A stretch of DNA of 64,000 nt from Acidobacteriota bacterium (GCA_016213735.1 JACQZU010000002.1:1-64000); one strand, 5' to 3'. Shown: positions 24,009 to 34,423, counted from the stretch's first letter. Numbers and translations are program-made. The notes: generated by a model from the letters alone, not told the origin.

Positions 24009-26249
24009 TCAGTCCGCGGCGGCCTTCTTCTTCGCGGGGGCCTTCTTGGGAGGCTTGGGGGCGGCGGCCTCCGCCGCGGGGCCCTTGGCCTTGGCGCCCC
24101 GGGCCTTCGGGGCCGGGCGTGGGGCAGCCGTTTCCGGCTGGGCTTCGGGCTTGGGCGCCTTGGCCTTGGGGGCCGTCTTCCGGCCCTTGGCCCCCTTGGG
24201 GGCCTCCGGGACCGGCGGGGCCTCGGGGGCCGGGGCCACGGCTCCGGGCTTCTTGGGCCGGTGCACCGGGACCACCAGGCTGGCCAGGATGTCGCCGGTC
24301 AGCTTCGGGGGTTCGGGCGGCGCCTCGGGGGCCGGCTCGGGCGGCGCCAGGGGCTTGGCGTCCGGGGCGGCGGAGGGAGCGGCGGCCGCGCCCTTCCCCC
24401 GCCCGCGCCGCCTCCCGCGGCCGGCCTTGGCCGGGGCCTGGGGCTCGGACTCCGCGGCCGGGGCCTCGACGCCGGGGGGAAGGTCCAGGGGCTTGGCGCT
24501 CTCGAAGAGGGCCCGGAGGCGCTCCCGCTCCTCGAGGGCCGCGCGCTGGGCGTCCCTCCGGTCGTACTTGATCTCCGGCGCCTTGGCGGCCTTGGGCTTC
24601 TCCTCGGGGGGAGCGGCAGCGCTCCCGGCCCGGCCCCGGCCCCGTCCCGCGGGGCGCGGGCCCGCGTCGGGCCCCAGGGCGGCGTCGAAGGAGATGGGGC
24701 TGTCCCCGCCCAGGACCACCGTCTCCTCCTCCTCCTTCCCGCGCTCCCGGGCCTTGGGGGCCTGGGCCTTCTCGGGGGCCTCCTCCTCGGAGCGCTGGAT
24801 CTCGGCCTGCATCTCACCGTAGGGGACGGCCGGGTCGGAGTGGATGACCACCCGAAGCTCCCCCTGCTCCTCCAGGTCGGCGATCTCCCGGCGTTTGCCG
24901 TTGAGCACGGCCAGGGCGATCTCGGGGCTGAGCCGGATGCGGATCTCCTCCACGTCCTCCCGGGCCAGCATGGACTTGATGCGCCGCAGGACGGACAGGA
25001 CCATCGAATCCAGGTTCTTCACCTTCCCCACGCCCTGGCAGGTGGGGCAGGCCTCGTGGGTCACGTGGTGGATGCTGGGGCGGATGCGCTGGCGGGTCAT
25101 CATGAGCACGCCGAAGCGGTTGATCTTCCCCACCTCCATGCGGGCCTTGTCCTGGCGCAGGCACTCCACCAGGCGGTCCTGGACGGCCCGCATGTTGCCC
25201 TCGCGCTTCATGTCGATGAAGTCGATGGCCACCAGGCCGGCCAGGTCCCGCAGACGCAGCTGCCGGGCGGCCTCCTCGGCGGCCTCCATGTTGGTGCGGA
25301 AGGCCATGTCCTCCACGCCCTCGCCCCCGGTGCGGCCCGAGTTGACGTCGATGGCCACCAGGGCCTCGGTCTGGTCAAGGACCAGGGCGCCGCCGCTGGG
25401 CAGGTTCACCTTGCGGGCGTAGATGCGGTCGATCTGCTCCTCGGTCTGGTGCTTGGAGAAGAGGGGCTTCTTCCCGGTGTAGTGCTTGAGCACCCCCAGG
25501 TGCTGGGGCATGGTGCGCCTGAAGAAGTGCTGGGCGGTCTGGAAGGTGTCCAGGTCGTCGATGTAGACCTCTTCCATGTCGGCGCTGAAGCCGTCCCGCA
25601 GGGTGCGGGTGACCACGTCGTCCTCCTGCCAGACCAGGCCGGGGCCGTGGCGGTGCTTGAAGCGGGTCTGGACCTCCTTCCAGGTGTCCATGAGGTACTC
25701 CAGGTCGCGCTGGAAGTCCTCCTTGGTCACGCCCATGGAGGCGGTGCGGACGATTACCCCGAAATTCTTGGGGATGTCCATGGCGTCCACCAGCTTCTTG
25801 AAGTGCTCCCGCTCCTCGCGGCTCTCGATCTTGCGGCTGATGCCGTTCATCGGATTGCCCGGGGTCAGCACCAGGTAGCGTCCGGGGAGGCTGACCTGTC
25901 CGGTCATCATGGCCCCCTTGGTGCCGAGCTCCTCCCGCACGGCCTGGACCATGATCTCCTGGTCCTTGTGGAGCAGGTCCTGGATGCGGCCCCGGCGCCC
26001 CTCGGCGCTGGCCAGGTCCCGGGGCAGCTCCCCGATGGGGAGGAAACCGTTCTTGGCGCCCCCGAAGTGGATGAAGGCGGCCTGGAGGGCCTGGTCCACA
26101 CGGACGATCCGGGCCTTGTAGATGTTGCCCTTGATCTTCTCGTTGTGGATGAACTCGATGTCGAAGTCGGCGAGCACGCCGTCGACCACCGTGGCCACGC
26201 GGATCTCTTCGGGATCGGTGGCGTTGATGAGCATGGATTTCTTGCTCAA
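24009..26249 (-). CDS. rng: Ribonuclease E/G family endoribonuclease
   Basis: The 746-residue enzyme has an S1-containing N-terminal half (FIHNEKIKGNIYKARIVRVDQALQAAFIHFG) and the catalytic core: VAIDVNSG (Asp near 298), AIDFIDM (Asp near 343) and the zinc-link CPTCQG (about 400). From about residue 480 the tail is a long low-complexity Lys/Ala/Pro/Glu-rich region with GRGRR basic runs. This recalls the RNA-binding and scaffold tail of RNase E rather than short RNase G. It should act in mRNA decay and rRNA processing. The start is TTG at 26249, with GGAG six bases upstream. Confidence 0.92.
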   Translation of the reverse strand: MSKKSMLINATDPEEIRVATVVDGVLADFDIEFIHNEKIKGNIYKARIVRVDQALQAAFIHFGGAKNGFLPIGELPRDLASAEGRRGRIQDLLHKDQEIMVQAVREELGTKGAMMTGQVSLPGRYLVLTPGNPMNGISRKIESREEREHFKKLVDAMDIPKNFGVIVRTASMGVTKEDFQRDLEYLMDTWKEVQTRFKHRHGPGLVWQEDDVVTRTLRDGFSADMEEVYIDDLDTFQTAQHFFRRTMPQHLGVLKHYTGKKPLFSKHQTEEQIDRIYARKVNLPSGGALVLDQTEALVAIDVNSGRTGGEGVEDMAFRTNMEAAEEAARQLRLRDLAGLVAIDFIDMKREGNMRAVQDRLVECLRQDKARMEVGKINRFGVLMMTRQRIRPSIHHVTHEACPTCQGVGKVKNLDSMVLSVLRRIKSMLAREDVEEIRIRLSPEIALAVLNGKRREIADLEEQGELRVVIHSDPAVPYGEMQAEIQRSEEEAPEKAQAPKARERGKEEEETVVLGGDSPISFDAALGPDAGPRPAGRGRGRAGSAAAPPEEKPKAAKAPEIKYDRRDAQRAALEERERLRALFESAKPLDLPPGVEAPAAESEPQAPAKAGRGRRRGRGKGAAAAPSAAPDAKPLAPPEPAPEAPPEPPKLTGDILASLVVPVHRPKKPGAVAPAPEAPPVPEAPKGAKGRKTAPKAKAPKPEAQPETAAPRPAPKARGAKAKGPAAEAAAPKPPKKAPAKKKAAAD

Positions 26250-26455
26250 GGAATCTCCTCGTCGGGAGCCCCCGCGCACCCGCGGACGGCATTCCCAGGA
26301 TGATGGGTTGGGGGTCGGGCCCGTCGCCCCGAGGGCGGAGGCCCGGATGTTCAGGCCACCCCTTTGGACGCGAAGCAGTCGGCACCGGCCGGCCAGGGGC
26401 TGGGGGCATTCTCCCAGGAGCCCCCTGGAGTTGCAAGGGCTGGACTTGGGCCCCG

Positions 26456-26471
26456 TTACACGGAATTCACC
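26456..26471 (+). promoter_or_regulatory. Candidate Pho box upstream of pstS
   Basis: TTAC (26456-26459) and TCAC (26467-26470) are 11 bp apart, within TTACACGGAATTCACC. The same pattern occurs upstream of the porin gene at 35520-35535, and 12 of 16 bases are identical. PhoB boxes are 11-bp direct repeats, so this could be the site for the PhoB-like regulator at 32930. It lies 60 bp before the pstS start. Confidence 0.45.
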
Positions 26472-26531
26472 TCGCGGCCCCGGCGGCTTCACTCCGGCCG
26501 GTGAGGCTGGGCGGGTCGAAGAGGAGTCCTG

Positions 26532-27497
26532 ATGCGCGCCGCTCGCCTGATCCTGTCCCTGTCCCTCGCCGCGGGGCTGTCCGCCCAGTCGGTGAAGGTC
26601 GACCCCAAGCTGAGCACCTACAAGACGGTCCCGGGCGTCAGCGGGACGCTCAACTCCATCGGGTCCGACACGCTGAACAACCTCATGGCCTTCTGGGTGG
26701 AGTCCTTCAACCGGAAGTACCCCGGGGTGAAGATCCAGGTGGAGGGCAAGGGTTCCGCCACCGCACCCCCGGCCCTCATCGAGGGCACCGGCCAGCTCGG
26801 GCCCATGAGCCGGGAGATGAAGGCCGAGGAGGTGGACAAGTTCGAGAGGAAGTTCGGGTACAAGCCCACCAAGGTGGCGGTGGCCATCGACACCCTGGCG
26901 GTGTACGTGCACAAGGACAACCCCCTCAAGAGCCTCGGCATGCGCGAGATCGACGCCATCTTCTCGAAGACCCGCAAGGGCGGCCGACCCCAGGACATCA
27001 AGTCCTGGGGCGACCTCGGTCTGAAGGGCGACTGGACCAGCCGGCCCATCAGCCTCTACGGCCGCAACAGCGCCAGCGGCACCTACGCCTACTTCAAGGA
27101 GCACGCCCTCTTCAAGGGCGACTACAAGGACACGGTGAAGGAGCAGCCCGGCTCCAGCTCCGTGGTGCAGGGCGTGGGGAGCGACAAGTACGCCATCGGC
27201 TACAGCGGCATCGGATACATGACCTCCGGCGTGCGGGCCGTGCCCGTGGCCGACGAAAAGAAGTGGAACGGCGAGGCCTTCGCGCCCACCTACGAGAACG
27301 CCCTCAGCGGGAAGTACCCCATTTCCCGCTTCCTCTACGTCTACGTGAACCGGAACCCGAAGAAGGCCATGGATCCCCTCACCAGGGAATTCCTGAAGTT
27401 CGTCCTCAGCAAGGAGGGACAGGAGATTGTGGTCAAGGACGGCTTCCTCCCCCTGACCGCCCGGATGGAGTCCGACGAACTGAAGAAAGTCCAGTGA
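26532..27497 (+). CDS. pstS: Phosphate ABC transporter substrate-binding protein PstS
   Basis: The 321-residue periplasmic phosphate-binding protein has a signal peptide ending near residue 19 (AAGLSAQ). Phosphate-site segments are visible: GTLNSIGSDTLNNL, GKGSATAPPALIEGTGQLGPMSR and the RNSASGTYAYF loop. It heads a pstSCAB-phoU run. A well-placed GAGGAG precedes the ATG. No lipobox is seen, so it should be soluble. Confidence 0.95.
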   Translation: MRAARLILSLSLAAGLSAQSVKVDPKLSTYKTVPGVSGTLNSIGSDTLNNLMAFWVESFNRKYPGVKIQVEGKGSATAPPALIEGTGQLGPMSREMKAEEVDKFERKFGYKPTKVAVAIDTLAVYVHKDNPLKSLGMREIDAIFSKTRKGGRPQDIKSWGDLGLKGDWTSRPISLYGRNSASGTYAYFKEHALFKGDYKDTVKEQPGSSSVVQGVGSDKYAIGYSGIGYMTSGVRAVPVADEKKWNGEAFAPTYENALSGKYPISRFLYVYVNRNPKKAMDPLTREFLKFVLSKEGQEIVVKDGFLPLTARMESDELKKVQ

Positions 27498-27549
27498 GCG
27501 TAATTCCCCGAGGAGCGATGGAACGGGAGCCCCAGGGCGCCCGCCGGCC

Positions 27550-29709
27550 ATGAGCGACCCGAACCGGATCCTTCGCCGCGCCAAGCGGGTGGACCGCCTG
27601 ATGGGGGCGGTGATCCGGGTGGGTGGCCTGACCATCATCGCCGCCGTGATCGGCATCCTCCTGTTCATCGGGAAGGAGGCCCTGCCCCTCTTCCTCCCTC
27701 CGCGGGTCGCTCCGGTGGCCCCGGGCGTCCTGCCTCCTCCGCAGGCCATTCACCTGGACGAGAGCGGCAAGGCCCTCTTCGCCTGGGACCTCCGGCGGGG
27801 GCTGGGGGCCTACACCTTGCCCGGGCCCGCGGCCCGGGAGCTGCCCCCCGGACCGCCCCTTCCCTGGACCAGGGTCCTGCCTCCCGACGCCCGGGGCACG
27901 GCCCTGGTGCTGGCCGCCGACGGGAAGTTCTACAGCGTCCGGCCCAGCTGGGACAAGCCCGCGGGGGAGAACGACCCGGGGCAGTGGAAGGCCGAGGCGG
28001 CCTGGTCCCCGGCCCTGGATCCGGGACCTCAGCCCTGTGAGCCCCTGGCCTTCCGGAAAGTGCCCGGAAGCGGCCTGGGGGGCGGGGACACCCTCCGCCT
28101 GGCCGGCCGCCGGAACGGCGTCCTCGCCTGGACCGAGGCCCCTGCGGAGGCCTCGGGGCCCCTGGCCTGGACGCCCCTCCCCCTCCCGGGGGCGGAGGCC
28201 CAGGCGGCGTCCTGGTCGGCGGACGCCTCCCAGCTCTTCGTGGGCACCTCCACCGGCCGGCTCCTGGTGTTCGATCCGCCCTCGGGGCAGCTGCTGCGGG
28301 AAGCCGCCTTCTCCCAGCCCGTGAGCGCCCTGGGCTGGGTGCTGGGCGGGACCAGCCTGCTGGTGGGAGGCCGCGGGGGAGCCCTCGAGGCCTTCCAGCA
28401 GGTCCGCGTCGGGGACGCGGTGGTGCTCCAGAGCCTCCGGGCCTTCCCGCCCCTGCAGGGCGAGGTCCTGGGCCTGGCCGCCTCCCAGCGGGACAAGCGC
28501 TTCCTCAGCTGGAGCGCCGAGTCCCTGGCCGTGGACCACCTCACCACCGGCCGGCGGCTCCTCTCGGCCCCGGCCCAGGGTCTCCAGGGCGCCGCCCTCT
28601 CCCCCAGGGGAGACCTGATCCTGGGGGCCACGGCCCAGGGCCAGCTTCGGGGCTGGACCCTGGAGGCCCCCCACCCCGAGGTGAGCTGGGGCACCCTGTG
28701 GCGTCCCACCCGTTACGAAGGCTACGCCGAGCCCCAGCGCACCTGGCAGTCCACCGGGGGGACCGACGACTTCGAACCCAAGCTGAGCCTCCTGCCCCTG
28801 CTCTTCGGGACCCTGAAGGGGACCTTCTACGCCCTGCTCTTCGCCCTTCCCGTGGCGATCTTCGGGGCCCTCTACACCAGCCAGTTCGCCCACCCCGCCC
28901 TCCGAAACCTCATCAAGCCCACCGTGGAAGTGATGGCGGCCCTTCCCTCCGTGGTGCTGGGGTTCCTCGCCGGGCTGGTGCTCGCCCCGATGTTCGAGCG
29001 GTCCATGGTGCAGTTCGTGATCGTCCCCCCCGTGGCCCTCAGCCTGGCCCTCCTGGCCATGCCCCTGTGGGCCCGCCTGCCCCGGGCCTTCCGGAAGCTC
29101 TTCGGGGAGGGCCGGGAGGCCCTGTGGATGGTCCCCCTCCTCCTGGGGGCTTTCGGGGCGGCCATGGCCCTGGCCCCCTGGATCGAGCGGGCCCTCCTGG
29201 GGGGCGAGTACCGCCTGTGGCTCCAGTCCCACGGCATTCCCTACGACCAGCGCAACAGCATCGTGGTGGGCTTCGCCATGGGCTTCGCGGTGATCCCCAT
29301 CATCTTCACCATCAGCGAGGACGCCCTCTCCAGCGTGCCCAGGTCCCTCAGCTCGGCCAGCCTGGCCTGCGGCGCCTCCCCCTGGCAGACGGCCTGGCGG
29401 GTGGTGCTTCCCACCGCGAGCCCGGGAATCTTCAGCGCGGCCATGGTGGGCCTGGGCCGGGCGGTCGGGGAGACGATGATCGTGCTCATGGCCACGGGGA
29501 ACACGCCGGTCATGGAGTGGAACCCCTTCAACGGCATGCGCACCCTGGCGGCCAACATCGCCGTGGAGGTCCCCGAAGCCCCCCAGCACGGATCCCTCTA
29601 CCGCGTGCTCTTCCTCACCGCCCTGCTCCTCTTCCTCCTGACCTTCGTCCTCAACTCCGCGGCGGAGCTCATCCGCCAGCGCCTTCGCAAACGGTACGAG
29701 GCTTTGTGA
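27550..29709 (+). CDS. pstC: Phosphate ABC transporter permease PstC, long-loop form
   Basis: The 719-residue permease is about twice the size of E. coli PstC. Helix 1 (about residues 22-42) is followed by a large periplasmic insert up to about residue 410 that looks like a beta-propeller (repeated ALVLAADGKFYSV, QAASWSADASQLFVGTSTGRLLVF, AALSPRGDLILGATAQGQL). The permease core follows, starting at KGTFYALLFALPVAIFGALYTSQF, with the cytoplasmic EAA loop (CGASPWQTAWRVVLPTASPGI). It pairs with PstA to move phosphate. Long PstC forms are known, for example in pseudomonads. Its TGA overlaps the GTG of pstA. Confidence 0.92.
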   Translation: MSDPNRILRRAKRVDRLMGAVIRVGGLTIIAAVIGILLFIGKEALPLFLPPRVAPVAPGVLPPPQAIHLDESGKALFAWDLRRGLGAYTLPGPAARELPPGPPLPWTRVLPPDARGTALVLAADGKFYSVRPSWDKPAGENDPGQWKAEAAWSPALDPGPQPCEPLAFRKVPGSGLGGGDTLRLAGRRNGVLAWTEAPAEASGPLAWTPLPLPGAEAQAASWSADASQLFVGTSTGRLLVFDPPSGQLLREAAFSQPVSALGWVLGGTSLLVGGRGGALEAFQQVRVGDAVVLQSLRAFPPLQGEVLGLAASQRDKRFLSWSAESLAVDHLTTGRRLLSAPAQGLQGAALSPRGDLILGATAQGQLRGWTLEAPHPEVSWGTLWRPTRYEGYAEPQRTWQSTGGTDDFEPKLSLLPLLFGTLKGTFYALLFALPVAIFGALYTSQFAHPALRNLIKPTVEVMAALPSVVLGFLAGLVLAPMFERSMVQFVIVPPVALSLALLAMPLWARLPRAFRKLFGEGREALWMVPLLLGAFGAAMALAPWIERALLGGEYRLWLQSHGIPYDQRNSIVVGFAMGFAVIPIIFTISEDALSSVPRSLSSASLACGASPWQTAWRVVLPTASPGIFSAAMVGLGRAVGETMIVLMATGNTPVMEWNPFNGMRTLAANIAVEVPEAPQHGSLYRVLFLTALLLFLLTFVLNSAAELIRQRLRKRYEAL

Positions 29710-31307
29710 GCACGGGACTGCGGGACTGGATGCGGCGCGGGAACGGCCTGGTCTGGCTGTCGGCGGGGGTCCTCGCCTTCGCGGTCCTCATGATCGGCGG
29801 CCTGGTGGGGCTCATCGCCGCCAGGGGCCTGGGGTTTTTCTGGCCCGCCCCCCTGGTGCTCTTCGAGACGCCCGCCGGTCCGGTCCTGGGGGAAGTGGCC
29901 GACCGCGAGCCGGCCCGGGGCGGGGAGCCGGGCCGGATCCAGCTCCGCGTGGGAAACAGGGATCTCTTCGGGCAGGACTTCCGCTGGTACCCGGAATCCG
30001 AGCTGAGGAACCCGACCCTCCCCGAGGACGCGCTCATGGTGGAGCGGAGCGAGTACGGCGTGTTCCTCGGCCGGGTGAAGGAACTCCGGAAGGACGGCCT
30101 GACCGTCTCCACGGGGCCCGCCGCCCTGGATGAAGCCCTGGAGCGGCTGCCGGGGGCCCGGAAGGCCCAGGCGGGGATCCGGGCCGTCGAAAAGGGGGAG
30201 GTGGGCCGCCTGAACACCGCCCTGGAGGCCATCCGCCTGGAGCGGAAGGCCCTGGAGCGCCGCCCCGACCCGGCCCGCCAGCCCCAACTGGACGCCCGGG
30301 AGGCCGAGCTGAGGTCCCGCTACGCGGACCTGGAAGGCCGGCTCGACCACCTCCGCGCCGAGGCGAAACGCCTGACGGTCCTGCTCGAGGCCTGGGACGG
30401 ACAGGTCAAGGAGATGCCCCTGCCCCAGGTGGTGCGCCTCGTCCCGTCGAACCGCCTGGGCCTTCCCGGAAAGCTCAAGGTCTACGCCTCGCGGCTGTGG
30501 GAGTTCGTGAGCGACGACCCGCGGGAGTCCAACACGGAGGGGGGCATCTTCCCGGCCATCTTCGGCACGGTGATGATGGTGCTCCTCATGTCCGCCCTGG
30601 GGGTGCCCCTGGGCGTCCTGGCCGCCCTCTACCTTCGGGAGTACGCCCGGGACGGCTGGCTGGTGAGGGCCATCCGCGTCGCGGTGAACAACCTCGCGGG
30701 CGTGCCCTCCATCGTCTTCGGGGTCTTCGGCCTCGGCTTCTTCGTCTACACCCTCGGGGGCAGCCTCGACCGCCTCTTCTTCCCCGAGCGCCTCCCCACG
30801 CCCACCTTCGGCACCGGAGGCATCCTCTGGGCCTCCCTGACCCTGGCCCTCCTCACCGTGCCCGTCGTCATCGTGGCCACCGAGGAGGCCCTGGCCGCCG
30901 TCCCGCGTTTCCAGCGGGAGGCGAGCATGGCCCTGGGCGCCACCAAGTGGCAGACCCTTTGGAACATCGTGCTGCCCGGGGCCATGCCCGGGATCCTGAC
31001 GGGCCTCATCCTGGCCATGGCCCGGGGGGCCGGCGAGGTGGCGCCCCTCATGCTCACCGGGGTGGTCAAGCTCGCCCCCTCCATGCCCCTGGACGGAACC
31101 TTCCCCTTCCTCCACCTGGACCGGAAGTTCATGCACCTGGGCTTCCACATCTACGACGTGGGCTTCCAGAGCCCCAACAGCGAGGCCGCCAAGCCCATGG
31201 TCTTCATGACCACGCTGCTGCTCCTGGCGGTCGTCGTCGCCCTCAACCTCGCCGCCATAAGAATCCGCCGCCGCCTCCGGGCCCGGCTGGGTGGGAGCAC
31301 CTTCTGA
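29706..31307 (+). CDS. pstA: Phosphate ABC transporter permease PstA, long-loop form
   Basis: The 533-residue permease has a first helix at about 16-38, a periplasmic insert of about 220 residues that contains a charged coiled coil (roughly residues 150-230), and then the normal five-helix core. The core begins at the [32 protein letters not shown] segment. The EAA loop is [22 protein letters not shown]. The GTG start overlaps the pstC stop (GTGA), and its own stop overlaps the pstB ATG. The insert is a counterpart to the propeller insert of PstC. Confidence 0.92.
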   Translation: MSTGLRDWMRRGNGLVWLSAGVLAFAVLMIGGLVGLIAARGLGFFWPAPLVLFETPAGPVLGEVADREPARGGEPGRIQLRVGNRDLFGQDFRWYPESELRNPTLPEDALMVERSEYGVFLGRVKELRKDGLTVSTGPAALDEALERLPGARKAQAGIRAVEKGEVGRLNTALEAIRLERKALERRPDPARQPQLDAREAELRSRYADLEGRLDHLRAEAKRLTVLLEAWDGQVKEMPLPQVVRLVPSNRLGLPGKLKVYASRLWEFVSDDPRESNTEGGIFPAIFGTVMMVLLMSALGVPLGVLAALYLREYARDGWLVRAIRVAVNNLAGVPSIVFGVFGLGFFVYTLGGSLDRLFFPERLPTPTFGTGGILWASLTLALLTVPVVIVATEEALAAVPRFQREASMALGATKWQTLWNIVLPGAMPGILTGLILAMARGAGEVAPLMLTGVVKLAPSMPLDGTFPFLHLDRKFMHLGFHIYDVGFQSPNSEAAKPMVFMTTLLLLAVVVALNLAAIRIRRRLRARLGGSTF

Positions 31308-32224
31308 TGTCCGCGCCGCTCCAGGAGTCCCCGACCATGGAAATCGACGATCCGCGCCCCGTCGCCGAACCCCTCGGCCGCCTTTCCGCGGCGGTGGGAA
31401 CCCCCCCGACCCCGCAGCTCAGGCTCCGGGAGTCCCCCCTGGCCATCACCGACGCGGCGGTCCTCGGGGCCCCGCCGGTGCTCGAGGTCCGGAACCTGGA
31501 CCTCTGGTACGGGCCACAGCAGGCCCTCTTCGGCATCGACCTGGACGTCCGCAGGAATTCGGTGCTGGCCCTCATCGGGCCCAGCGGCTGCGGCAAGAGC
31601 ACCCTGCTCCGCTGCCTCAACCGCATGAACGACCTGATCGACGGGGTCCGGATCCGGGGGCAGGTCCTGCTCGGCGGGGAGGACCTCTACGATCCCGCGG
31701 TGGATGTCATCTCCCTCCGGAAGCGGATGGGCATGGTCTTCCAGAAGAGCAATCCCTTCCCCAAGACGATCTACGAGAACGTGGCCTACGGACTCAGGAT
31801 CCAGGGGGAGCGGGACCGTCGCGTCCTGGACGAGGCCGTGGAGCGCAGCCTCCAGGGCGCGGGCCTCTGGGAGGAGGTGCGGGACCGCCTGGACCAGTCC
31901 GCCCTGGGCCTGAGCGGCGGCCAGCAGCAGAGGCTCTGCATCGCCAGGGCCCTGGCGGTGCGCCCCGAGGTGATCCTCATGGACGAGCCCTGCTCGGCCC
32001 TGGATCCCATCGCCACGGGCCGGATCGAGGAATTGATCTTCGAGCTGAAGAAGGAGTTCACCATCGTCATCGTGACCCACAACATGCAACAGGCAGCCCG
32101 GGTGAGCGACTTCACGGCCTTCTTCTGGCTCGGCAAACTGGTGGAGACCGACGTCACCGAACGGATGTTCACCAACCCGCGTCAGCGGATCACCGAGGAC
32201 TACATCACGGGGAGGTTCGGCTGA
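31307..32224 (+). CDS. pstB: Phosphate ABC transporter ATP-binding protein PstB
   Basis: The 305-residue ABC ATPase has Walker [10 protein letters not shown] (about 90-98), the signature LSGGQQQR (about 203-210), Walker [14 protein letters not shown] and the switch His in VTHN. It energises PstCA. About 50 residues of N-terminal extension precede the conserved [12 protein letters not shown], longer than in E. coli. The ATG shares its A with the pstA TGA. Confidence 0.96.
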   Translation: MSAPLQESPTMEIDDPRPVAEPLGRLSAAVGTPPTPQLRLRESPLAITDAAVLGAPPVLEVRNLDLWYGPQQALFGIDLDVRRNSVLALIGPSGCGKSTLLRCLNRMNDLIDGVRIRGQVLLGGEDLYDPAVDVISLRKRMGMVFQKSNPFPKTIYENVAYGLRIQGERDRRVLDEAVERSLQGAGLWEEVRDRLDQSALGLSGGQQQRLCIARALAVRPEVILMDEPCSALDPIATGRIEELIFELKKEFTIVIVTHNMQQAARVSDFTAFFWLGKLVETDVTERMFTNPRQRITEDYITGRFG

Positions 32225-32898
32225 TGACCCGCCACTTCGACGCGGAACTCAAGGACCTCAAGTCCGGCCTGGTGGCCATGGCCGGCCAGGTGGAGGAGAT
32301 GATCGACCTGGCCATGGCGGCCATGGTCCGCCGGTCGGACGCCCTCGCCGAGCACGTGATGGAACTGGACCGCCGGGTGGACGAGATGGAGATCGCCCTG
32401 GACCGGGCCTGCATCGACCTCCTGGGCCTCCGGGCCCCCTTCGCCACGGATCTGCGCCTCCTGGCCAGCAGCCTCAAGATCGTCCCCCAGCTGGAGCGGA
32501 TCGGGGACCATTGCAAGAACATCGGCCGGAGGGCCCTGATCCTGAACCGCCAGACCCAGGTCCTGAATCCGGACTACTTCCAGCGCATGGGCGGAGCCGT
32601 CCGGGGCATGGTGAGGGATGCCGTGGACGCCTTCCTCAACGGGGACGCGGCCCTGGCGCGATCCGTGATCGCCGCCGACGACACCGTGGACGAGCTGCAC
32701 CTGAAAATCTTCGGGGAACTGCTGCGCCTCATGATCCAGGACCCCCTCTGCATCGAGCGGGCTAGCCACCTCATCATCGTGAACAAGAACTTCGAGCGCA
32801 TCGCGGACCATGCCACGAACATCGCGGAGGAGGTCCTGTTCATCCTCGAGGGGGTCAACGTGAAGCACCCCTACCTTCGCCAGGAACACCTCGACTGA
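32224..32898 (+). CDS. phoU: Phosphate signalling protein PhoU
   Basis: The 224-residue all-helical metal-binding protein has two PhoU repeats: the first around RIGDHCKNIGRRAL and the second around RIADHATNIAEEVLF, both with the E/D-H-N iron-cluster pattern. It couples Pst transport to the PhoB/PhoR system as a negative regulator. Its ATG overlaps the pstB TGA. The PhoB-like regulator follows after 31 bp. Confidence 0.96.
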   Translation: MTRHFDAELKDLKSGLVAMAGQVEEMIDLAMAAMVRRSDALAEHVMELDRRVDEMEIALDRACIDLLGLRAPFATDLRLLASSLKIVPQLERIGDHCKNIGRRALILNRQTQVLNPDYFQRMGGAVRGMVRDAVDAFLNGDAALARSVIAADDTVDELHLKIFGELLRLMIQDPLCIERASHLIIVNKNFERIADHATNIAEEVLFILEGVNVKHPYLRQEHLD

Positions 32899-32929
32899 GT
32901 ACCCTGGAGCCCGGGAGCCCGCGCCACCG

Positions 32930-33649
32930 ATGCCAAGCCTGCTGATGGTCGAGGACGACGCCGAGATCCGCCTCGGCCTGGAGCAGCACCTCAAGCGGGA
33001 GGGATTCTCCCTCCATGCCTTCAGCCAGGGGCGTGACGCGGTGCGATTCCTCCTCCAGTCCAGTGCGGGCCTGGCTCCCCGGGTGGATGCGGCCCTCCTG
33101 GACCTCTCCCTTCCCGACATGGACGGCCTGGACGTGCTCCGGGCGATCCGGGGCGATGCCACCTACCGGGCCCTGCCCGTCATGCTGGTCACCGCCCGCA
33201 CGGAGGAGATCGACCGGGTGCTCGGCCTGGAACTGGGGGCCGACGACTACATCCCCAAGCCCTTCGGGCTCCGGGAACTGGTGGCCCGGGTGCGGGCCCT
33301 GCTTCGCCGGGCCGCCTTCATGGAGGACCAGGCCAAGGGGCAGCTCCTGGCCTTCGGGCCCCTCAGCGTGGATCTGGACCGCCACGCGGCCCGGGTGGAG
33401 GGGGAACTCCTGGACCTGACCCGCCGGGAGTTCGAGCTGCTGGCCTATTTCCTCCGCAACCCCCGCCGGGTCCTCACCCGGGAGAAGATCCTCCAGCAGG
33501 TGTGGGGCATGGAGTTCCTGGGAGAGAGCCGCACCATCGACGCCCACGTTCGCCGCCTGCGCGCCAAGCTCGGGAACGCCTCCCGGCACATCGAGACCAT
33601 CGTCGGGGTGGGCTACCGCCTCGGAAGCGTGGACGGCCCGGGGGGGTAA
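32930..33649 (+). CDS. phoB: OmpR/PhoB family response regulator
   Basis: The 239-residue regulator has a receiver domain (acid pair in MVEDD, Asp58 in LLDLSLPDMDG, Lys in IPKPFG) and a C-terminal winged helix (LTRREFELLAYFLRNP, RTIDAHVRRLRAKL, VGVGYRLG). Position behind phoU makes it the likely PhoB. No PhoR-type kinase follows, so the partner must be elsewhere. The 117-bp gap after it separates it from the Pit pair. Confidence 0.85.
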   Translation: MPSLLMVEDDAEIRLGLEQHLKREGFSLHAFSQGRDAVRFLLQSSAGLAPRVDAALLDLSLPDMDGLDVLRAIRGDATYRALPVMLVTARTEEIDRVLGLELGADDYIPKPFGLRELVARVRALLRRAAFMEDQAKGQLLAFGPLSVDLDRHAARVEGELLDLTRREFELLAYFLRNPRRVLTREKILQQVWGMEFLGESRTIDAHVRRLRAKLGNASRHIETIVGVGYRLGSVDGPGG

Positions 33650-33766
33650 TCAGACAGTTTACGGCCGTCGGGGGCTTTCCCCCCGAATGAAGGCTGAAAA
33701 AGCCCCTGCCCGCCCCCCCCTGGCCCGACCGGGGGCAAACTGGGGGTTGCCGCGCCGGGAGTCCCC

Positions 33767-34414
33767 ATGTCCTTCAACTCGATGCTCCGTTGGATGAAAC
33801 CCAGGGAGACGGTCTTCTTCGACCTTCTGGAGGGCGCCACCGACAACGCCTTCCAGGCGGCCATCCTCTTCGACCGGGAGCTCCGGGCCGGGGACCCCGA
33901 ACGCTTCCCCGAGTTGCGCCGCCAGATGAAGGAGCATGAGCGCCGGGGGGACGAGATCACCCACGAAATCGTGGAGAAGCTCAATCAGTATTTCGTGACC
34001 CCCATCGACCGGGAGGACATCCTCTCCCTGGCCCACGCCCTGGACGACGTCGTGGACCGGCTCGACGCCGTCACCGAGCGGCTGATGCTGTACCGGATCA
34101 CCGGGGTGCTGCCGGCCATGACCGAGATCGCCTCCATCGCCGTGGAGGGCTGTTCGGAGCTGCAGCATCTCATCCGCGGCCTGCGGGACATGCGGGAGGT
34201 GGAGTCCATGCGGCTCCGCATCAAGCGCGTCCACACCCTGGAGAACAAGGGGGACTCCCTCTTCCATTCCGCCCTGGCGGAGATCTTCCGTGACCCCCAG
34301 GACCCCATCCTCCTGATCAAGTGGAAGGAGATCCTCGAAATCGTGGAGGACGCGACCGACCGCATCGAGCTGGTGGCCAAGGTGGTGGGCTCCACCGTGA
34401 TGAAGAACGCCTGA
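33767..34414 (+). CDS. DUF47 (PhoU-related) Pit accessory protein
   Basis: This 215-residue helical protein belongs to the DUF47/TIGR00153 group (YkaA-like), distant relatives of PhoU, and is usually encoded next to Pit transporters. Typical parts are LRRQMKEHERRGDEITHEIVEKLNQYFVTPIDREDI and the ALDDVVDRLDAV segment. It is thought to modulate Pit-mediated transport. It ends nine bases before the GTG of pit. Confidence 0.92.
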   Translation: MSFNSMLRWMKPRETVFFDLLEGATDNAFQAAILFDRELRAGDPERFPELRRQMKEHERRGDEITHEIVEKLNQYFVTPIDREDILSLAHALDDVVDRLDAVTERLMLYRITGVLPAMTEIASIAVEGCSELQHLIRGLRDMREVESMRLRIKRVHTLENKGDSLFHSALAEIFRDPQDPILLIKWKEILEIVEDATDRIELVAKVVGSTVMKNA

Positions 34415-34423
34415 GGGATTCCC

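Noticed and set aside
33669-33686. Hairpin CGGGGGC...CCCCCCG after the PhoB-like gene as a terminator
   Set aside because: It is not followed by a T-run on either strand, so a terminator call is not supported.
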